DNA of 10,267 nt. It comes from an uncultured Bacteroidia bacterium. GTDB taxonomy: Bacteria; Bacteroidota; Bacteroidia; Bacteroidales; UBA932. The notes under the pieces are model-generated. The model was not told the origin of the DNA. It saw only the letters and a list, made by a program, of their open reading frames with translations, and searched no databases. The stretch spans positions 1-10,267 of the forward strand of contig CADBMK010000162.1 of NCBI GenBank assembly GCA_902795785.1, written 5' to 3'. Both the position numbers and the translations under genes were made by a program. Each line of letters opens with the position of its first letter. Positions within the stretch are counted from its first letter, which is position 1. This document shows positions 6,893 through 10,267 of this stretch, in pieces.

Positions 6893-8020
6893 CTAGAAGA
6901 GTTTGCGGATGTCGAAATAATAAGTTGCACCTACATTGAATGAAAGTGACTTTGCAAAATTATTGGCGGAAACCACTGCATGTACACGGAAGTTCTCGCA
7001 TTCTGCGAACGGATACCAGATAGCCTGGAGGCCGCCGAATACAAAATCCTTGTCCAGCTCGCCGTGAAGGAAGGAGATGCTTGTCGGAACAAAGTGGTCT
7101 GACATGTCGTCCTCCGGCTCATAGTCGAAGATGCCCGTGTTGTTTCCACAATACTCATATCCGGCCTTAGCCGTAAGTGAGAATCTGTCACACGCATTCC
7201 AGGTAACATTGGCGGAGAACAAGCCTTCCTGCTTGAAAGATGGTTTCTTCCAGCCGAGGCCCATGATGTCCGCTCCTGCTGAGAACGTGTCTGAAAACTT
7301 GTAAATTGCGCCCAGGGCAAGAACATACGCATTCTCTTCCATGCTGTTCCTGTCTTCGAGCACGTTGACTGATGCAAGGGTCTGCAGACTCTCATAATCT
7401 CCCGTGTATGCAAGCGAGTAGGCAAGGCTGCGTTTTGCAGCATAATGGTTGCCGTCCTCATCTTCCATCCACTTACTGAACGGATGGCAGTTGAAAGGCG
7501 ACGACGTTACCTGAAGGGCAACATTCGACGATCCGTCATCGAAGTTATAGCCTACGCTACCGCCCCACTGATATATGGAAGCGTTGTTCCATACCGTTGA
7601 GTTGAGATTGGAGAAAGAATCGAAATCGTTGGCATTGATTTCGAATGTTCCGATTTTGATACAGTCCTTTCCGAGAGTGAAGTCGAAGTTACCAAGTGAA
7701 TAGGTAATGTTAGCCCAGTCCAGCCAGTTTGCGTCGTCAGACCTGAACGTGTTATCGTACAGCGACTTCGTATCTGTGGACAGCCAATGAGCTTCAACAG
7801 AATAAGAAAAATTACTCTCTCCTATTCCTCCGTCGAAAGTTGTGTAGAGGGAAGTGCTTCCCCAATCGAAACCTTTAAGACCATTGCTCGAGAGTCGAGC
7901 GTAAGGGTTGACATCAACCCTAGGAATGATAAGCCACTGCGTATCAGACTCCTCAGCCTCTTGTGAGAAGGCTTGGAAGCAGCAGAGCATACCGCAAAGC
8001 AAAAAGATTGATTTCTTCAT
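6893..8020 (-). CDS. Outer-membrane beta-barrel (porin-like) protein
   Basis: This 375-residue protein has a cleavable signal peptide (MKKSIFLLCGMLCCFQAFS, probable cut after S19 before QEAEE). The rest is rich in alternating aromatic and polar residues, such as TSLYTTFDGG, FSYSVEAHW, IYQWGGSVGYNF and FSLTAKAGYEY. It ends GATYYFDIRKLF, a final beta-strand with a C-terminal phenylalanine, as expected for proteins inserted by the BAM machinery. LGNFDFTLGKDCIKIGTFE resembles the strand pair seen in BBP2/OmpL-like porins, but I cannot assign the family firmly. It precedes potA by 65 bp on the same strand and has its own promoter upstream. The position suggests it is the outer-membrane entry or partner of the polyamine transporter; that is inference from context, since no substrate-specific motif is visible. 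The protein has five Cys in the mature part and signal, not a lipobox. Confidence 0.82.
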   Translation of the reverse strand: MKKSIFLLCGMLCCFQAFSQEAEESDTQWLIIPRVDVNPYARLSSNGLKGFDWGSTSLYTTFDGGIGESNFSYSVEAHWLSTDTKSLYDNTFRSDDANWLDWANITYSLGNFDFTLGKDCIKIGTFEINANDFDSFSNLNSTVWNNASIYQWGGSVGYNFDDGSSNVALQVTSSPFNCHPFSKWMEDEDGNHYAAKRSLAYSLAYTGDYESLQTLASVNVLEDRNSMEENAYVLALGAIYKFSDTFSAGADIMGLGWKKPSFKQEGLFSANVTWNACDRFSLTAKAGYEYCGNNTGIFDYEPEDDMSDHFVPTSISFLHGELDKDFVFGGLQAIWYPFAECENFRVHAVVSANNFAKSLSFNVGATYYFDIRKLF

Positions 8021-8059
8021 TTGCTAGTACCATAAAAATGTTTTTAGATTACACTTCTG

Positions 8060-8093
8060 AGTGACAGGGGAAGACTGACTACTTCATGCCACT
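8060..8093 (-). other. Possible stem-loop in the 5' leader of the barrel gene
   Basis: On the minus strand AGTGGC (8093-8088) can pair with GTCACT (8065-8060), with one G-U. Inside it GAAG pairs with CTTC around an 8-nt loop. It lies in a leader of about 97 nt between the promoter and the ATG at 8020. I do not recognise a known riboswitch. Confidence is low because stems of this size are common. Confidence 0.25.
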
Positions 8094-8121
8094 GCTTCGC
8101 CAAACCTGTGTTTTGACGGCG

Positions 8122-8150
8122 CAAATTTACATAAATATTCGAATTACCAA
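8122..8150 (-). promoter_or_regulatory. Promoter of the barrel gene (and possibly the pot operon)
   Basis: On the minus strand there is an exact -7 element TAAATTTG (8129-8122). A -33-like TTG (8150-8148, after a run of A) lies 18 bp upstream, close to the Bacteroidota spacing. Transcription would start near 8117, giving a leader of about 97 nt. It is the best complete promoter in the window. Confidence 0.65.
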
Positions 8151-8153
8151 TTT

Positions 8154-8189
8154 TTTGAATATATATTTTTAATCAAAATCCTAAATTTG
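8154..8189 (+). promoter_or_regulatory. Promoter of the peptidyl-prolyl isomerase gene
   Basis: The -7 element TAAATTTG (8182-8189) matches TAnnTTTG exactly. The nearest -33 candidate, TTTG at 8154-8157, is 24 bp away, a few bases longer than usual, so that half is doubtful. The predicted start near 8195 leaves a short leader before the ATG at 8222. The element faces away from the barrel-gene promoter, so 8021-8221 is a divergent control region. Confidence 0.55.
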
Positions 8190-8221
8190 CGGACTGTAAT
8201 GACAATCTAATTATAATAACT

Positions 8222-8962
8222 ATGGCTAAAGTCAACATACATACATCGTTCGGAGACATCGTGGTAAAACTCTACGACGAGACTCCCCTTCATCGTGACA
8301 ACTTCCTGAAACTTGCCAAGGAGGGTTTTTACAACGGCACGCTCTTTCACCGTGTCATCAAGGACTTCATGATCCAGGGCGGCGATCCGGACAGCAAGAC
8401 CGCAAAGGCCGGCCAGATGCTTGGCTCGGGCGATGCCGGCTACACCATCCCTGCTGAGATAAAGCCGGGCCTTTTCCATAAGCGTGGCGCCCTTTCTGCT
8501 GCCCGCACCGGTGATGAGGTCAATCCAGAGCGTCGAAGCAGCGGCTGCCAGTTCTACATTGTATGGGGACAGACCTACAAGGACGGGCAGATGGCCCAGC
8601 TGGCAAAGCAGATGAACATGCAGGCGCAGCAGGGTGTATTCAACAAACTTGTGCGCGAGCATCGCGACGAGATTATGCAGCTTCGCCGTGGCCGTGACAA
8701 CGCCGGACTCCAGGCGCTTCAGGACGACCTGATCGCCCAGACACAGGCCATCGTCAAGGAGCAGGGCCTCGGCATAATGACCGATGAACAGAAAGAGACC
8801 TACAAGACGCTCGGCGGCACACCGTTCCTTGACGGCCAGTACACTGTTTTCGGAGAGGTGGAGCAGGGCCTTGACATCGTTGCCAAAATCCAGGAGGTCT
8901 CTACCGACGGTAATGACCGTCCACAGAAGGATATCGCAATGACAGTTACTGTTATTGATTAA
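8222..8962 (+). CDS. Cyclophilin-type peptidyl-prolyl cis-trans isomerase with a large internal insertion
   Basis: Cyclophilins catalyse cis-trans isomerisation of X-Pro bonds and assist folding. The protein has 246 residues, against about 164 for E. coli PpiB. No signal peptide is present, so it should be cytoplasmic. The fold begins KVNIHTSFGDIVVKLYDE, then the active-site block FHRVIKDFMIQGGD (42-55, catalytic R44), GYTIPAEI, and SSGCQFYIVWG (106-116, with substrate-contacting Q110 and F111). The closing LDGQYTVFGEV is at 203-213, where F202 takes the place of the cyclosporin-contacting Trp of human CypA. Between residues 117 and about 197 lies an insertion rich in Gln, Arg, Glu and Lys, predicted by eye as mostly helical (QMAQLAKQMNMQAQQ, FNKLVREHRDEIMQL). 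I recall similar long forms in other Bacteroidota but cannot verify it. The gene is probably cotranscribed with mnmE, 46 bp downstream. Confidence 0.93.
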   Translation: MAKVNIHTSFGDIVVKLYDETPLHRDNFLKLAKEGFYNGTLFHRVIKDFMIQGGDPDSKTAKAGQMLGSGDAGYTIPAEIKPGLFHKRGALSAARTGDEVNPERRSSGCQFYIVWGQTYKDGQMAQLAKQMNMQAQQGVFNKLVREHRDEIMQLRRGRDNAGLQALQDDLIAQTQAIVKEQGLGIMTDEQKETYKTLGGTPFLDGQYTVFGEVEQGLDIVAKIQEVSTDGNDRPQKDIAMTVTVID

Positions 8963-9008
8963 TTGTCAACCGCGTACACCGTCTATTTTAATCATTGGCT
9001 TGAAGTAA

Positions 9009-10267
9009 ATGTTTAGATCCGAAGAAACCATAGCAGCAGTAGCCACCGGAACAGTTTCCGGCGCAATCAGCATTATCCGCATCAGCGGACCGGATGCCAT
9101 CGCCATTGCCGACAAAGTCATCATGCTCAGACGCGGCACCATAGCGGACGCCCCGGGCTACAGCCTTCGATATGGTACCATCGTAGATCTGAAAAACAAA
9201 GTTGAGATAATTGACGATGTTATGGTAAGCATCTTCCGCGCCCCTCACTCCTATACCGGTGAGGACAGCATCGAGATTGCCTGCCACGCCTCCTCATATA
9301 TCGTATCCAGAATAATGGAGATTCTGGTGGCGGCAGGAGCCCGGCCCGCAGGCCCTGGTGAGTTCACTCAGAGGGCCTTCGCTTCCGGCAAGATGGATCT
9401 TGCCCAGGCTGAAGCCGTCTCAGACATCATCGCCGCCAGCAGCAGGGCATCCCTCAGGGTTGCCATGAACCAGATGCGTGGCGGAGTTTCTGCAAAGCTT
9501 AAGGAGATGAGAGCCAAAATGCTAGAAATCACCTCCTTGCTCGAGCTTGAGCTTGACTTCTCAGAGGAGGATGTCGAGTTTGCCGACCGCACCCGGCTGA
9601 GCGCCCTTGTGGACTCTTCCCTCGCCCATATCACAGCCCTGGCCGATACGTTCAAAACCGGCAACGCCATCAAGAACGGCATCCCGGTTGCCATCGTCGG
9701 CGCCCCGAACGTCGGCAAGTCCACCCTTCTCAACGCCCTTATCGGCGATGACAGGGCCATAGTTTCCGACATCGCCGGCACCACACGCGACACCATCGAG
9801 GAGCCTTTCACCATTGACGGCATCCTCTTCAGATTCATCGACACCGCCGGCATTCACGATACGGACGACACTATTGAGAAGATTGGCGTGGAACGCGCCC
9901 TGAAAAAGCTCGAAGCTGCCGATATCGTCATAGCCATGGCCGATATCAGCTCTCCTGTTCTTGATTCAGTTATTGATTCATTGAATTTCGATTCACAGAA
10001 ACTTATCATAGTCCTCAATAAGGCCGACAAGTTCTCCGGCTCCATCCCTACCGTAGATCTAGACCTTCCAGAGGACAGGGATATCCCAGTTCTTACCGTT
10101 TCTGCCAAGACCGGAGCTGGCCTTGACGCCCTGAAGGCCCTTCTTGTCGAGTCCCAGAAGGACACAACAGTGGATTCCGACACAGTCCTCATCACCAACG
10201 CCCGTCATCACTCCGCCCTGCTTGCCACCGCCGAGTCCCTCACCAGAGTCAAGGACGGCCTCCGGAA
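9009..10267 (+). CDS. mnmE: tRNA uridine-5-carboxymethylaminomethyl modification GTPase MnmE (cut by right window edge)
   Basis: MnmE, with MnmG, modifies the wobble uridine of certain tRNAs using GTP and a folate-derived carbon. The frame is open from the ATG at 9009 to the edge: 419 complete codons of about 455. Missing is the C-terminus with the conserved Cys-x-Gly-Lys end. The N-terminal folate-binding domain shows ETIAAVATG, IRISGPDA, PHSYTGEDSIEIACHAS and RPAGPGEFTQRAFASGKMDL. The G domain is complete: G1 GAPNVGKS (231-238), G2 GTTRDT (257-262), G3 DTAG (278-281), G4 NKAD (337-340) and G5 SAKTG (365-369). The helical domain is represented by QAEAVSDIIAA and LLELELDFSEEDVEF. The start is chosen because MFRSEETIAAVAT fits the family N-terminus. 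No Shine-Dalgarno sequence is seen. The usual CHG(S/G) reads CHAS here. The gene is likely in one transcript with the isomerase, as no terminator separates them. Confidence 0.97.
   Translation, partial: MFRSEETIAAVATGTVSGAISIIRISGPDAIAIADKVIMLRRGTIADAPGYSLRYGTIVDLKNKVEIIDDVMVSIFRAPHSYTGEDSIEIACHASSYIVSRIMEILVAAGARPAGPGEFTQRAFASGKMDLAQAEAVSDIIAASSRASLRVAMNQMRGGVSAKLKEMRAKMLEITSLLELELDFSEEDVEFADRTRLSALVDSSLAHITALADTFKTGNAIKNGIPVAIVGAPNVGKSTLLNALIGDDRAIVSDIAGTTRDTIEEPFTIDGILFRFIDTAGIHDTDDTIEKIGVERALKKLEAADIVIAMADISSPVLDSVIDSLNFDSQKLIIVLNKADKFSGSIPTVDLDLPEDRDIPVLTVSAKTGAGLDALKALLVESQKDTTVDSDTVLITNARHHSALLATAESLTRVKDGLR

Noticed and set aside
8207..8662. A 151-codon minus-strand frame over the cyclophilin gene
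   Set aside because: It is an antisense shadow of a clearly conserved gene; no motif or initiation context supports it.
9368..9853. A 161-codon Ser-rich minus-strand frame over mnmE
   Set aside because: It is an antisense shadow: the Ser/Ala/Arg-rich product reflects the C-ending codons of mnmE on the other strand.
1..10267. Mobile, defence or CRISPR-type system
   Set aside because: I read both strands for transposases, recombinases, toxin-antitoxin pairs, nucleases and regularly spaced repeats and found none; every long gene is a known core function or an outer-membrane barrel.

Overview
The window looks like chromosomal DNA from a member of the Bacteroidota, probably Bacteroidales. The evidence is Bacteroidota-type -7 promoter elements (TAnnTTTG, three times as TAAATTTGCG), mostly weak Shine-Dalgarno sequences, and protein variants that I recall as typical of the phylum (a long PotA, a cyclophilin with a large insertion, a CarA with GICMGNQ). 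I see no insertion sequence, prophage gene, CRISPR array, tRNA or rRNA. This is a core-metabolism region.

Layout. Positions 1-8020 are all transcribed leftwards (minus strand). In transcription order they hold an outer-membrane beta-barrel protein (8020-6893), a complete polyamine ABC transporter potA-potB-potC-potD (6827-2656), a 183-bp gap, then carA (2472-1387) and carB (1380 to the window edge, about 460 of roughly 1070 residues present). Rightwards lie a cyclophilin-type peptidyl-prolyl isomerase (8222-8962) and mnmE (from 9009, cut by the right edge). The 201-bp divergent region 8021-8221 holds one -7 element facing each way.

How the genes work together. The beta-barrel protein, the lipoprotein PotD, the permeases PotB and PotC and the ATPase PotA could form an outer-membrane-to-cytoplasm route for spermidine or putrescine. 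CarA and CarB make carbamoyl phosphate for arginine and pyrimidine synthesis. The isomerase and MnmE are housekeeping proteins for protein folding and tRNA wobble-uridine modification.

The most interesting element lies in the 5' leader of carAB. A -7 element (2628-2635) is followed by an unannotated 24-codon ORF (2603-2529). Its stop codon sits 7 nt before a strong intrinsic terminator (11-bp stem plus U-run, 2521-2490), and the terminator ends only 17 nt before the carA start. Upstream leader segments can also pair with the terminator's 5' arm. This is the architecture of a transcription attenuator coupled to leader-peptide translation. The peptide has no Arg codon and the leader is U-rich ahead of the terminator, so a pyrimidine (UTP) sensing mode like E. 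coli pyrL-pyrBI is the more natural hypothesis. Other notable points are an ungapped tandem duplication of the C-terminal regulatory domain in PotA, carAB that resemble eukaryotic CAD-type enzymes, and an approximately 80-residue helical insertion in the cyclophilin.
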